The notes beneath the pieces are model-generated. The model had not been told where the DNA came from. It did no database searches and saw only the letters and a program-made list of their open reading frames with translations. Shown one piece after another: positions 9,198 through 21,581 of a DNA stretch of 64,000 nt (within the stretch, counting starts at the first letter, position 1; each line of letters starts with the position of its first letter). Source of the DNA: Petrolisthes cinctipes (Eukaryota > Arthropoda > Malacostraca > Decapoda > Porcellanidae); the NCBI GenBank assembly GCA_033782935.1, contig JAWQEG010000003.1, forward strand, positions 5,158,501 through 5,222,500. The letters run 5' to 3'. The position numbers and the translations under genes were made by a program.

Positions 9198-10800
9198 GAA
9201 TGTTTTTATCCTATATTTAGAAAATATTCTAGCACTGTACAGATTGCTTCTGGGACCCCAAAATACTGAATTTTCGGGTGTTTTGAGCCTGAATTTGAGA
9301 TATAAACGGGTACAGAAGATACATGCACATATTGACTTTGGGCACCAAAAATATCGATTTTCAGCATGTTTTGGGCCTGAATTTTGAAAATACTCTAACA
9401 CGGAGTAGGCATGTACAGATCGCTTCTGGGACCCCAAAATATCGAATTTTCGGGTGTTTAGGGCCAGAATTTGAGATATAAACGGGTACAGAAGATGCAT
9501 GCACATATCGACTTTTGGGCACCTAAAAGATCGATTTTCAGTATGTTTTTGGCCTGTATTTTGAAAATACTCTAACACGGAGTAGGCATGTACAGATACC
9601 TTCTGGGACCTCTAAATATCGAATTTTCGGGTGTTTTGGGACTGAATTTGAGATATCGACTTTTTGGCACCTAAAAGATCGATTTTTAGCATGTTTTTAG
9701 CCTATATTTTGAAAATATTCTAGCACTGTACAGATTGCTTCTGGGACCCCAAAATATTGAATTTTCGGGTGTTTTGAGCCTGAATTTGAGATATAAACGG
9801 GTACAGAAGATACATGCACATATTGACTTTGGGCACCAAAAATATCGATTTTCAGCATGTTTTGGGCCTGAATTTTGAAAATACTCTAACACTGAGTAGG
9901 CATGTACAGATCGCTTCTGGGACCCCAAAATATCGAATTTTCGGGTGTTTTGAGCCTGAATTTGAGATATAAACGGGTACTGAAGATGCATGCACATATC
10001 GACTTTAGTGCACCTAAAAGATCGATTTTCAGTATGTTTTGAGCATGTATTTTGAAAATACTCTAACACGGAGTAGGCATGTACAGATCGCTTCTGGGAC
10101 CCCTAAATATCGAATTTTCGGGTGTTTTGGGACTGAATTTGAGATATCGACTTTTTGGCACCTAAAAGATCGATTTTTAGCATGTTTTTAGCCTATATTT
10201 TGAAAATATTCTAGCACTGTACAGATTGCTTCTGGGACCCCTAAATATTGAATTTTCGGGTGATTTGAGCCTGAATTTGAGATATAAACGGGTACAGAAG
10301 ATACATGCACATATTGACTTTGGGCACCAAAAATATCGATTTTCAGCATGTTTTGGGCCTGAATTTTGAAAATACTCTAACACGGAGTAGGCATGTACAG
10401 ATCGCTTCTGGGACCCCAAAATATCGAATTTTCGGGTGTTTTGAGCCTGAATTTGAGATATAAACGGGTACTGAAGATGCATGCACATATCGACTTTTGT
10501 GCACCTAAAAGATCGATTTTCAGTATGTTTTGAGCATGTATTTTGAAAATACTCTAACACGGAGTAGGCATGTACAGATCGCTTCTGGGACCCCTAAATA
10601 TCGAATTTTCGGGTGTTTTGGGACTGAATTTGAGATATCGACTTTTTGGCACCTAAAAGATCGATTTTTAGCATGTTTTTAGCCTATATTTTGGAAATAT
10701 TCTAGCACTGTACAGATTGCTTCTGGGACCCCAAAATATTGAATTTTCGGGTGTTTTGAGCCTGAATTTGAGATATAAACGGGTACAGAAGATACATGCA

Positions 10801-10814
10801 CATATTTATTGACT
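10801..10814 (+). repeat. Four-base insertion in monomer B
   Basis: CATATTGAC reads CATATTTATTGAC, a short tandem duplication of TATT. It lengthens this unit from 491 to 495 bases and is private in the window. Confidence 0.85.
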
Positions 10815-11165
10815 TTGGGCACCAAAAATATCGATTTTCAGCATGTTTTGGGCCTTAATTTTGAAAATACTCTAACACGGAGTAGGCATGTACAGATCGC
10901 TTCTGGGACCCCAAAATATCGAATTTTCGGGTGTTTTGAGCCTGAATTTGAGATATAAACGGGTACTGAAGATGCATGCACATATCGACTTTTGTGCACC
11001 TAAAAGATCGATTTTCAGTATGTTTTGAGCATGTATTTTGAAAATACTCTAACACGGAGTAGGCATGTACAGATCGCTTCTGGGACCCCTAAATATCGAA
11101 TTTTTGGGTGTTTTGGGACTGAATTTGAGATATCGACTTTTTGGCACCTAAAAAATCGATTTTTA

Positions 11166-11331
11166 GCATGTTTTTAGCCTATATTTTGAAAATATTCTAG
11201 CACTGTACAGATTGCTTCTGGGACCCCAAAATATTGAATTTTCGGGTGTTTTGAGCCTGAATTTGAGATATAAACGGGTACAGAAGATACATGCACATAT
11301 TGCCTTTGGGCACCAAAAATATCGATTTTCA
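11166..11331 (+). repeat. Lone B3 monomer followed directly by another B
   Basis: This B3 ends in CACCAAAAATATCGATTTTCA, as if a C were to follow, but the next monomer at 11332 opens GCATGTTTTTAGCCTATATTTTG, a B2. The expected C and A (325 bases) are missing. A crossover between the start of C and the start of the following B explains this. The private TATTGCCTTTGG variant near 11300 marks the unit. Confidence 0.85.
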
Positions 11332-12333
11332 GCATGTTTTTAGCCTATATTTTGAAAATATTCTAGCACTGAGTAGGCATGTACAGATTGCTTCTGGGAC
11401 CCCAAAATATTGAATTTTCGGGTGTTTTGAGCCTGAATTTGAGATATAAACGGGTACAGAAGATACATGTACATATTGACTTTGGGCACCAAAAATATCG
11501 ATTTTCAGCATGTTTTGGGCCTGAATTTTGAAAATACTCTAACACGGAGTAGGCATGTACATATCGCTTCTGGTACCCCAAAATATCGAATTTCCGGGTG
11601 TTTAGGGCCAGAATTTGAGATATAAACGGGTACAGAAGATGCATGCACATATCGACTTTTGGGCACCTAAAAGATCGATTTTCAGTATGTTTTTGGCCTG
11701 TATTTTGAAATTACTCTAACACGGAGTAGGCATGTACAGATCGCTTCTTGGACCCCTAAATATCGAATTTTCGGGTGTTTTGGGACTGAATTTGAGATAT
11801 CGACTTTTTGGCACTTAAAAGATCGATTTTTAGCATGTTTTTAGCCTATATTTTGAAAATATTCTAGCACTGTGTAGGCATGTACAGATTGCTTCTGGGA
11901 CCCCAAAATATTGAATTTTCGGGTGTTTTGAGCCTGAATTTGAGATATAAACGGGTACAGAAGATACATGCACATATTGACTTTGGACATCTAAAATATC
12001 GATTTTCAGCATGTTTTGGGCCTGTATTTTGAAAATACTCTAACACTGAGTAGGCATGTACAGATTGCTTCTGGGACCCCAAAATATTGAATTTTCGGGT
12101 GTTTTGAGCCTGAATTTGAGATATAAACGGGTACAGAAGATGCATGCACATATCGACTTTTGTGCACCTAAAAGATCGATTTTCAGTATGTTTTGAGCAT
12201 GTATTTTGAAAATACTCTAACACGGAGTAGGCATGTACAGATCGCTTCTGGGACCCCTAAATATCGAATTTTCGGGTGTTTTGGGACTGAATTTGAGATA
12301 TCAACTTTTTGGCACCTAAAAGATCGATTTTTA

Positions 12334-12652
12334 GCATGTTTTTATTTAGCCTATATTTTGAAAATATTCTAGCACTGTACAGATTGCTTCTGGGACCCCA
12401 AAATATTGAATTTTCGGGTGTTTTGAGCCTGAATTTGAGATATAAACGAGTACAGAAGATGCATGCACATATCGACTTTTGGGCACCTAAAAGATCGATT
12501 TTCAGTATGTTTTTGGCCTGTATTTTGAAAATACTCTAACACGGAGTAGGCATGTACAGATACCTTCTGGGACCTCTAAATATCGAATTTTCGGGTGTTT
12601 TGGGACTGAATTTGAGATCTCGATTTTTTGGCGCCTAAAATGTCGATTTTTA
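12334..12652 (+). repeat. Dimer unit with four-base insertion at the start of B
   Basis: The B opening reads GTTTTTATTTAGCC instead of GTTTTTAGCC, a gain of four bases. The monomer then switches to C (GATGCATGCAC, TTTGGGCACC) and is followed by A2, so this is a B/C chimera plus A2, 319 bases against the usual 315. Confidence 0.85.
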
Positions 12653-13654
12653 GCATGTTTTTAGCCTATATTTTGAAAATATTCTAGCACTGTGTAGGCA
12701 TGTACAGATTGCTTCTGGGACCCCAAAATATTGAATTTTCGGGTGTTTTGAGCCTGAATTTGAGATATAAACGGGAACAGAAGAAACATGCACATATTGA
12801 CTTTGGGCATCTAAAATATCGATTTTCAGCATGTTTTGGGCCTGTATTTTGAAAATACTCTAACACTGAGTAGGCATGTACAGATTGCTTCTGGGACCCC
12901 AAAATATTGAATTTTCGGGTGTTTTGAGCCTGAATTTGAGATATAAACGGGTACTGAAGATGCATGCACTTATCGACTTTTGTGCACCTAAAAGATCGAT
13001 TTTCAGTATGTTTTGAGCATGTATTTTGAAAATACTCTAACACGGAGAAGGCATGTACAGATCGCTTCTGGGACCACTAAATATCGAATTTTCGGGTGTT
13101 TTGGGACTGAATTTGAGATATCGACTTTTTGGCACCTAAAAGATCGATTTTTAGCATGTTTTTAGCCTATATTTTTAAAATATTCTAGCACTGAGTAGGC
13201 ATGTACAGATTGCTTCTGGGACCCCAAAATATTGAATTTTCGGGTGTTTTGAGCCTGAATTTGAGATATAAACGGGTACAGAAGATACATGCACATATTG
13301 ACTTTGGGTATCTAAAATATCGATTTTCAGCATTTTTTGGGCCTGTATTTTGAAAATACTCTAACACTAAATAGGCATGTACAGATTGCTTCTGGGACCC
13401 CAAAATATTGAATTTTCGGGTGTTTTGAGCCTGAATTTGAGATATAAACGGGTACTGAAGATGCATGCACATATCGACTTTTGTGCACCTAAAAGATCGA
13501 TTTTCAGTATGTTTTGAGCATGTATTTTGAAAATACTCTAACACGGAGTAGGTATGTACAGATCGCTTCTGGGACCCCTAAATATCGAATTTTCGAGTGT
13601 TTTGGGACTGAATTTGAGATATCGACTTTTGGGCACCTAAAAGATCGATTTTTA

Positions 13655-13980
13655 GCATGTTTTTAGCCTATATTTTGAAAATATTCTAGCACTGAGTAGG
13701 CATGTTACAGATTGCTTCTGGGACCCCATAATATTGAATTTTCGGGTGTTTTGAGCCTGAATTTGAGATATAAACGGGTACAGAAGATACATGCACATAT
13801 CGACTTTTGGGCACCTAAAAGATCGATTTTCAGTATGTTTTGAGCATGTATTTTGAAAATACTCTAACACGGAGTAGGCATGTACAGATCGCTTCTGGGA
13901 CCCCTAAATATCGAATTTTCGGGTGTTTTGGGACTGAATTTGAGATATCGACTTTTTGGCACCTAAAAGATCGATTTTTA
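13655..13980 (+). repeat. Dimer unit with chimeric B/C monomer, 326 bases
   Basis: The monomer 13655-13832 opens as B with the extra T (GGCATGTTACAG) and switches to C between ACAGAAGATACATGCAC and ATCGACTTTTGGGCACC. A1 follows at 13833. This switch point is later in the monomer than in the chimera at 3626. Confidence 0.82.
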
Positions 13981-15636
13981 GCATGTTTTTAGCCTATATT
14001 TTGAAAATATTCTAGCACTGTACAGATTGCTTCTGGGACCCCAAAATATTGAATTTTCGGGTGTTTTGAGCCTGAATTTGAGATATAAACGGGTACAGAA
14101 GATACATGCACATATTGACTTTGGGCACCAAAAATATCGATTTTCAGCATGTTTTGGGCCTGAATTTTGAAAATACTCTAACACGGAGTAGGCATGTACA
14201 GATCGCTTCTGGGACCCCAAAATATCGAATTTTCGGGTGTTTTGAGCCTGAATTTGAGATATAAACGGGTACTGAAGATGCATGCACATATCGACTTTTG
14301 TGCACCTAAAAGATCGATTTTCAGTATGTTTTGAGCATGTATTTTGAAAATACTCTAACACGGAGTAGGCATGTACAGATCACTTCTGGGACCCCTAAAT
14401 ATCGAATTTTCGGGTGTTTTGGGACTGAATTTGAGATATCGACTTTTTGGCACCTAAAAGATCGATTTTTAGCATGTTTTTAGCCTATATTTTGAAAATA
14501 TTCTAGCACTACAGATTGCTTCTGGGACCCCAAAATATTGAATTTTCGGGTGTTTTGAGCCTGAATTTGAGATATAAACGGGTACAGAAGATACATGCAC
14601 ATACTGACTTTGGGCACCAAAAATATCGATTTTCAGCATGTTTTGGGCCTGAAATTTGAAAATACTCTAACACGGAGTAGGCATGTACAGATCGCTTCTG
14701 GGACCCCAAAATATCGAATTTTCGGGTGTTTAGGGCCAGAATTTGAGATATAAACGGGTACAGAAGATGCATGCACATATCGACTTTTGGGCACCTAAAA
14801 GATCGATTTTCAGTATGTTTTTGGCCTGTATTTTGAAAATACTCTAACTCGGAGTAGGCATGTACAGATACCTTCTGGGACCTCTAAATATCGAATTTTC
14901 GGGTGTTTTGGGACTGAATTTGAGATATCGATTTTTTGGCACCTAAAATGTCGATTTTTAGCATGTTTTTAGCCTTTTTTTGAAAATATTCTAGCACTGT
15001 GTAGGCATGTACAGATTGCTTCTGGGGCCCCAAAATATTGAATTTTCGGGTGTTTTGAGCCTGAATTTGAGATATAAACGGGTACAGAAGATACATGCAC
15101 ATATTGACTTTGGACATCTAAAATATCGATTTTCAGCATGTTTTGGGCCTGTATTTTGAAAATACTCTAACACTGAGTAGCCATGTACAGATTGCTTCTG
15201 GGACCCCAAAATATTTAATTTTCGGGTGTTTTGAGCCTGAATTTGAGATATAAACGGGTACTGAAGATGCATGCACATATCGACTTTTGTGCACCTAAAA
15301 GATCGATTTTCAGTATGTTTTGAGCATGTATTTTGAAAATACTCTAACACGGAGTAGGTATGTATAGATCGCTTCTGGGACCTCTAAATATCGAATTTTC
15401 GGGTGTTTTGGGACTGAATTTGAGATATCGACTTTTTGGCACCTAAAAGATCGATTTTTAGCATGTTTTTAGCCTATATTTTGAAAATATTCTAGCACTG
15501 AGTAGGCATGTACAGATTGCTTCTGGGACCCCAAAATATTGAATTTTCGGGTGTTTTGAGCCTGAATTTGAGATATAAACGGGTACAGAAGATACATACA
15601 CATATTGACTTTGGGCACCAAAAATATCGTTTTTCA

Positions 15637-15813
15637 GCATGTTTTGGGCCTGAATTTTGAAAATACTCTAACACGAGAATTTTGAAAATACTCTAACACT
15701 GGGACCCCAAAATATCGAATTTTCGAGTGTTTTGAGCCTGAATTTGAGATATAAACGGGTACTGAAGATGCATGCACATATCGACTTTTGGGCACCTAAA
15801 AGATCGATTTTCA
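15637..15813 (+). repeat. Rearranged C monomer with length-neutral 26-base replacement
   Basis: After AATACTCTAACAC, where GGAGTAGGCATGTACAG and the next bases up to GGGACCCC are expected, the monomer has a second copy of GAATTTTGAAAATACTC and neighbouring bases. The replaced and replacing stretches are both 26 bases, so the monomer keeps its exact length of 177. The duplicated element is the dyad region. Template switching or a local conversion would fit; an assembly error cannot be excluded from sequence alone. Confidence 0.85.
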
Positions 15814-17205
15814 GTATGTTTTGAGCATGTATTTTGAAAATACTCTAACACGGAGTAGGCATGTACAGATCGCTTCTGGGACCCCTAAATATCGAATTTT
15901 CGGGTGTTTTGCGACTGAATTTGAGATATCGACTTTTTGGCACCTAAAAGATCGATTTTTAGCATGTTTTTAGCCTATATTTTGAAAATATTTTAGCACT
16001 GTACAGATTGCTTCTGGGACCCCAAAATATTGAATTTTCGGGTGTTTTGAGCCTGAATTTGAGATATAAACGGGTACAGAAGATACATGCACATATTGAC
16101 TTTGGGCACCAAAAATATCGATTTTCAGCATGTTTTGGGCCTGAATTTTGAAAATACTCTAACACGGAGTAGGCATGTACAGATCGCTTCTGGGCCCCAA
16201 AATATCGAATTTTCGGGTGTTTAGGGCCAGAATTTGAGATATAAACGGGTACAGAAGATGCATGCACATATCGACTTTTGGGCACCTAAAAGATCGATTT
16301 TCAGTATGTTTTTGGCCTGTATTTTGAAAATACTCTAACACGGAGTAGGCATGTACAGATACCTTCTGGGACCTCTAAATATCGAATTTTCGGGTGTTTT
16401 AAGACTGAATTTGAGATATCGATTTTTTGGCACCTAAAATGTCGATTTTTAGCATGTTTTTAGCCTATATTTCGAAAATATTCTAGCACTGTGTATTCAT
16501 GTACAGATTGCTTCTGGGACCCCAAAATATTGAATTTTCGGGTGTTTTGAGCCTGAATTTGAGATATAAACGGGTACAGAAGATACATGCACATATTGAC
16601 TTTAGGCATCTAAAATATCGATTTTCAGCATGTTTTGGGCCTGTATTTTGAAAATACTCTAACACTGAGTAGGCATGTACAGATTGCTTCTGGGACCCCA
16701 AAATATTGAATTTTCGGGTGTTTTGAGCCTGAATTTGAGATATAAACGGGTACTGAAGATGCATGCACATATCGACTTTTGTGCACCTAAAAGATCGATT
16801 TTCAGTATGTTTTTAGCATGTATTTTGAAAATACTCTAACACGGAGTAGGCATGTACAGATCGCTTCTGGGACCCCTAAATATCGAATTTTCGGGTGTTT
16901 TGGGACTGAATTTGAGATATCGACTTTTTGGCACCTAAAAGATCGATTTTTAGCATGTTTTTAGCCTATATTTTGAAAATATTCTAGCACTGAGTAGGCA
17001 TGTACAGATTGCTTCTGGGACCCCAAAATATTGAATTTTCGGGTGTTTTGGGCCTGAATTTGAGATATAAACGGGTACAGAAGATACATGCACATATTGA
17101 CTTTGGGCACACAAAATATCGATTTTCAGCATGTTTTGGGCCTGAATTTTGAAAATACTCTAACACGGAGTAGGCATGTACAGATCGCTTCTTGGACCCC
17201 TAAAT

Positions 17206-18836
17206 ATCGAATTTTCGGGTGTTTAGGGCCAGAATTTGAGATATAAACGGGTACAGAAGATGCATGCACATATCGACTTTTGGGCACCTAAAAGATCGAT
17301 TTTCAGTATGTTTTTGGCCTGTATTTTGAAAATACTCTAACACGGAGTAGGCATGTACAGATACCATCTGGGACCTCTAAATATCGAATTTTCGGGTGTT
17401 TTGGGACTGAATTTGAGATATCGATTTTTTGGCACCTAAAATGTCGATTTTTAGCATGTTTTTAGCCTATATTTTGAAAATATTCTAGCACTGTGAAGGC
17501 ATGTACAGATTGCTTCTGGGACCCCAAAATATTGAATTTTCGGGTGTTTTGAGCCTGAATTTGAGATATAAACGGGTACAGAAGATACATGCACATATTG
17601 ACTTTGGGCACCAAAAATATCGATTTTCAGCATGTTTTGGGCCTGAATTTTGAAAATACTCTAACACGGAGTAGGCATGTACAGATCGCTTCTAGGATAC
17701 CCAAAATATCGAATTTTCGGGAGTTTAGGGCCAGAATTTGAGATATAAACGGGTACTGAAGATGCATGCACATATCGACTTATTGCACCTAAAAGATCGA
17801 TTTTCAGTATGTTTTGAGCATGTATTTTGAAAATACTCTAACACGGAGTAGGCATGTACAGATCGCTTCTGGGACCCCTAAATATCGAATTTTCGGGTGT
17901 TTTGGGACTGAATTTGAGATATCGACTTTTTGGCAACTAAAAGATCGATTTTTAGCATGTTTTTAGCCTATATTTTGAAAATATTCTAGCACTGTACAGA
18001 TTGCTTCTGGGACCCCAAAATATCGAATTTTCGGGTGTTTAGGGCTAGAATTTGAGATATAAACGGGTACAGAAGATGCATGCACATATCGACTTTTGGG
18101 CACCTAAAAGATCGATTTTCAGTATGTTTTTGGCCTGTATTTTGAAAATACTCTAACACGGAGTAGGCATGTACAGATACCTTCTGGGACCTCTAAATAT
18201 CGAATTTTCGGGTGTTTTGGGACTGAATTTGAGATATCGATTTTTTGGCACCTAAAATGTCGATTTTTAGCATGTTTTTAGCCTATATTTTGAAAATATT
18301 CTAGCACTGTGTAGGCATGTACAGATTGCTTCTGGGACCCCAAAATATTGAATTTTCGGGTGTTTTGAGCTTGAATTTGAGATATAAACGGGTACAGAAG
18401 ATACATGCACATATTGACTTTGGGCACCAAAAATATCGATTTTCAGCATGTTTTGGGCCTGAATTTTGAAAATACTCTAACACGGAGTAGGCATGTACAG
18501 ATCGCTTCTAGGACCCCAAAATATCGAATTTTCGGGAGTTTAGGGCCAGAATTTGAGATATAAACGGGTACTGAAGATGCATGCACATATCGACTTATTG
18601 CACCTAAAAGATCGATTTTCAGTATGTTTTGAGCATGTATTTTGAAAATACTCTAACACGGAGTAGGCATGTACAGATCGCTTCTGGGACCCCTAAATAT
18701 CGAATTTTCGGGTGTTTTGGGACTGAATTTGAGATATCGACTTTTTGGCAACTAAAAGATCGATTTTTAGCATGTTTTTAGCCTATATTTTGAAAATATT
18801 CTAGCACTGAGTAGGCATGTACAGATTGCTTCTGGG
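17206..18836 (+). repeat. 815/816-base tandem duplication (two copies)
   Basis: Units starting at B 17454 and B 18270 share rare variants: CTTCTAGGA (about 17690 and 18506), TTCGGGAGTTTAGGG, CGACTTATTGCACC (about 17776 and 18591) and GGCAACTAAAAG (about 17932 and 18748). The chimeric monomer 17955-18131, which opens as B3 and ends as C2 (TTTAGGGCTAG), lies at the join and produces a 315-base dimer. Copy 1 has one extra base (GGATACCCAAAA against GGACCCCAAAA). Edges are approximate. Confidence 0.78.
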
Positions 18837-21581
18837 ACCCCAAAATATTGAATTTTCGGGTGTTTTGAGCCTGAATTTGAGATATAAACGGGTACAGAAG
18901 ATACATGCACATATTGACTTTGGGTATCTAAAATATCGATTTTCAGCATTTTTTGGGCCTGTATTTTGAAAATACTCTAACACTAAATAGGCATGTACAG
19001 ATTGCTTCTGGGACCCCAAAATATTGAATTTTCGGGTGTTTTGAGCCTGAATTTGAGATATAAACGGGTACTGAAGATGCATGCACATATCGACTTTTGT
19101 GCACTTAAAAGATCGATTTTCAGTATGTTTTGAGCATGTATTTTGAAAATACTCTAACACGGAGTAGGTATGTACAGATCGCTTCTGGGACCCCTAAATA
19201 TCGAATTTTCGGGTGTTTTGGGACTGAATTTGAGATATCGACTTTTTGGCACCTAAAAGATCGATTTTTAGCATGTTTTTAGCCTATGTTTTGAAAATAT
19301 TCTAGCACTGAGTAGGCATGTTACAGATTGCTTCTGGGACCCCAAAATATTGAATTTTCGGGTGTTTTGAGCCTGAATTTGAGATATAAACGGGTACAGA
19401 AGATACATGCACATATTGACTTTGGGCACCAAAAATATCGATTTTCAGCATGTTTTGGGCCTGAATTTTGAAAATACTCTAACACGGAGTAGGCATGTAC
19501 AGATCGCTTCTGGGACCCCAAAATATCGAATTTTCGGGTGTTTTAAGCCTGAATTTGAGATATAAACGGGTACTGAAGATGCATGCACATATCGACTTTT
19601 GGGCACCTAAAAGATCGATTTTCAGTATGTTTTGAGCATGTATTTTGAAAATACTCTAACACGGAGTAGGCATGTACAGATCGCTTCTGGGACCCCTAAA
19701 TATCGAATTTTCGGGTGTTTTGGGACTGAATTTGAGATATCGACTTTTTGGCACCTAAAAGATCGATTTTTAGCATGTTTTTAGCCTATATTTTGAAAAT
19801 ATTCTAGGACTGTACAGATTGCTTCTGGGACGCCAAAATATTGAATTTTCGGGTGTTTTGAGCCTGAATTTGAGATATAAACGGGTACAGAAGATACATG
19901 CACATATTGACTTTGGGCACCAAAAATATCGATTTTCAGCATGTTTTGGGCCTGAATTTTGAAAATACTCTAACACGGAGTAGGCATGTACAGATCGCTT
20001 CTGGGACCCCAAAATATCGAATTTTCGGGTGTTTAGGGCCAGAATTTGAGATATAAACGGGTACAGAAGATGCATGCACATATCGACTTTTGGGCACCTA
20101 AAAGATCGATTTTCAGTATGTTTTTGGCCTGTATTTTGAAAATACTCTAACACGGAGTAGGCATGTACAGATACCTTCTGGGACCTCTAAATATCGAATT
20201 TTCGGGTTTTTTGGGACTGAATTTGAGATATCGACTTTTTGGCACCTAAAAGATCGATTTTTAGCATGTTTTTAGCCTATATTTTGAAAATATTCTAGCA
20301 CTGTACAGATTGCTTCTGGGACCCCAAAATATTGAATTTTCGGGTGTTTTGAGCCTGAATTTGAGATATAAACGGGTACAGAAGATACATGCACATATTG
20401 ACTTTGGGCACCAAAAATATCGATTTTCAGCATGTTTTGGGCCTGAATTTTGAAAATACTCTAACACGGAGTAGGCATGTACAGATCGCTTCTGGGACCC
20501 CAAAATATCGAATTTTCGGGTGTTTTGAGCCTGAATTTGAGATATAAACGGGTACTGAAGATGCATGCACATATCGACTTTTGTGCACCTAAAAGATCGA
20601 TTTTCAGTATGTTTTGAGCATGTATTTTGAAAATACTCTAACACGGAGTAGGCATGTACAGATCGCTTCTGGGACCCCTAAATATCGAATTTTCGGGTGT
20701 TTTGGGACTGAATTTGAGATATCGACTTTTTGGCACCTAAAAGATCGATTTTTAGCATGTTTTTAGCCTATATTTTGAAAATATTCTAGCACTGTACAGA
20801 TTGCTTCTGGGACCCCAAAATATTGAATTTTCGGGTGTTTTGAGCATGAATTTGAGATATAAACGGGTACAGAAGATACATGCACATATTGACTTTGGGC
20901 ACCAAAAATATCGATTTTCAGCATGTTTTGGGCCTGAATTTTGAAAATACTCTAACACGGAGTAGGCATGTACAGATCGCTTCTGGGACCCCAAAATATC
21001 GAATTTTCGGGTGTTTACGGCCAGAATTTGAGATATAAACGGGTACAGAAGATGCATGCACATATCGACTTTTGGGCACCTAAAAGATCGATTTTCAGTA
21101 TGTTTTTGGCCTGTATTTTGAAAATACTCTAACACGGAGTAGGCATGTACAGATACCTTCTGGGACCTCTAAATATCGAATTTTTTGGTGTTTTGGGACT
21201 GAATTTGAGATATCGACTTTTTGGCACCTAAAAGATCGATTTTTAGCATGTTTCCAGCCTATATTTTGAAAATATTCTAGCACTGTGTTGGCATGTACAG
21301 ATTGCTTTTGGGACCCCAAAATATTGAATTTTCGGGTGTTTTGAGCCTGAATTTGAGATATAAACGGGTACAGAAGATACATGCACATATTGACTTTGGG
21401 CACCAAAAATATCGATTTTCAGCATGTTTTGGGCCTGAATTTTGAAAATACTCTAACACGGAGTAGGCATGTACAGATCGCTTCTGGGACCCCAAAATAT
21501 CGAATTTTCGGGTGTTTTGAGCCTGAATTTGAGATATAAACGGGTACTGAAGATGCATGCACATATCGACTTTTATGCACC
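18605..21581 (+). repeat. 2977-base tandem duplication, copy 1
   Basis: Six trimers (B at 18770, 19271, 19773, 20264, 20755, 21246) match the six at 21747, 22248, 22750, 23241, 23732 and 24223 with a constant offset of 2977. Shared rare variants include GGCAACTAAAAG (18748 and 21725), TAAATAGG in C, ATGTTACAG or ATGCTACAG in B, and TGTGTTGGCATG with GCTTTTGGG (21286-21312 and 24263-24289). The left edge is near 18605, where CGACTTATTGCACC stops matching. Confidence 0.83.

Larger units (their letters stand above)
7325..17205 (+). repeat. Trimer domain with scattered dimers and small indels
   Basis: B starts are 7704, 8205, 8696, 9198, 9689, 10180, 10671, 11166, 11332, 11833, 12334, 12653, 13154, 13655, 13981, 14472, 14961, 15461, 15962, 16452 and 16953. 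Most intervals are 491 or 501. The exceptions are 495 (a four-base insertion), 166 (a lone B), 319 (a dimer with a four-base insertion), 326 (a dimer with a chimeric B/C monomer) and 489-490 (small deletions). Unit 12653 shares the rare GGCGCCTAAAATG and CGGGAACAGAAG with the units at 3941 and 6388, so it is a dispersed relative of that segment. There is no gene or unique DNA here. Confidence 0.88.

Noticed and set aside
15652..15712. Insertion of a mobile element at the rearranged C monomer
   Set aside because: The extra bases are a copy of the adjacent dyad region, with no foreign sequence, no target-site duplication and no net length change.
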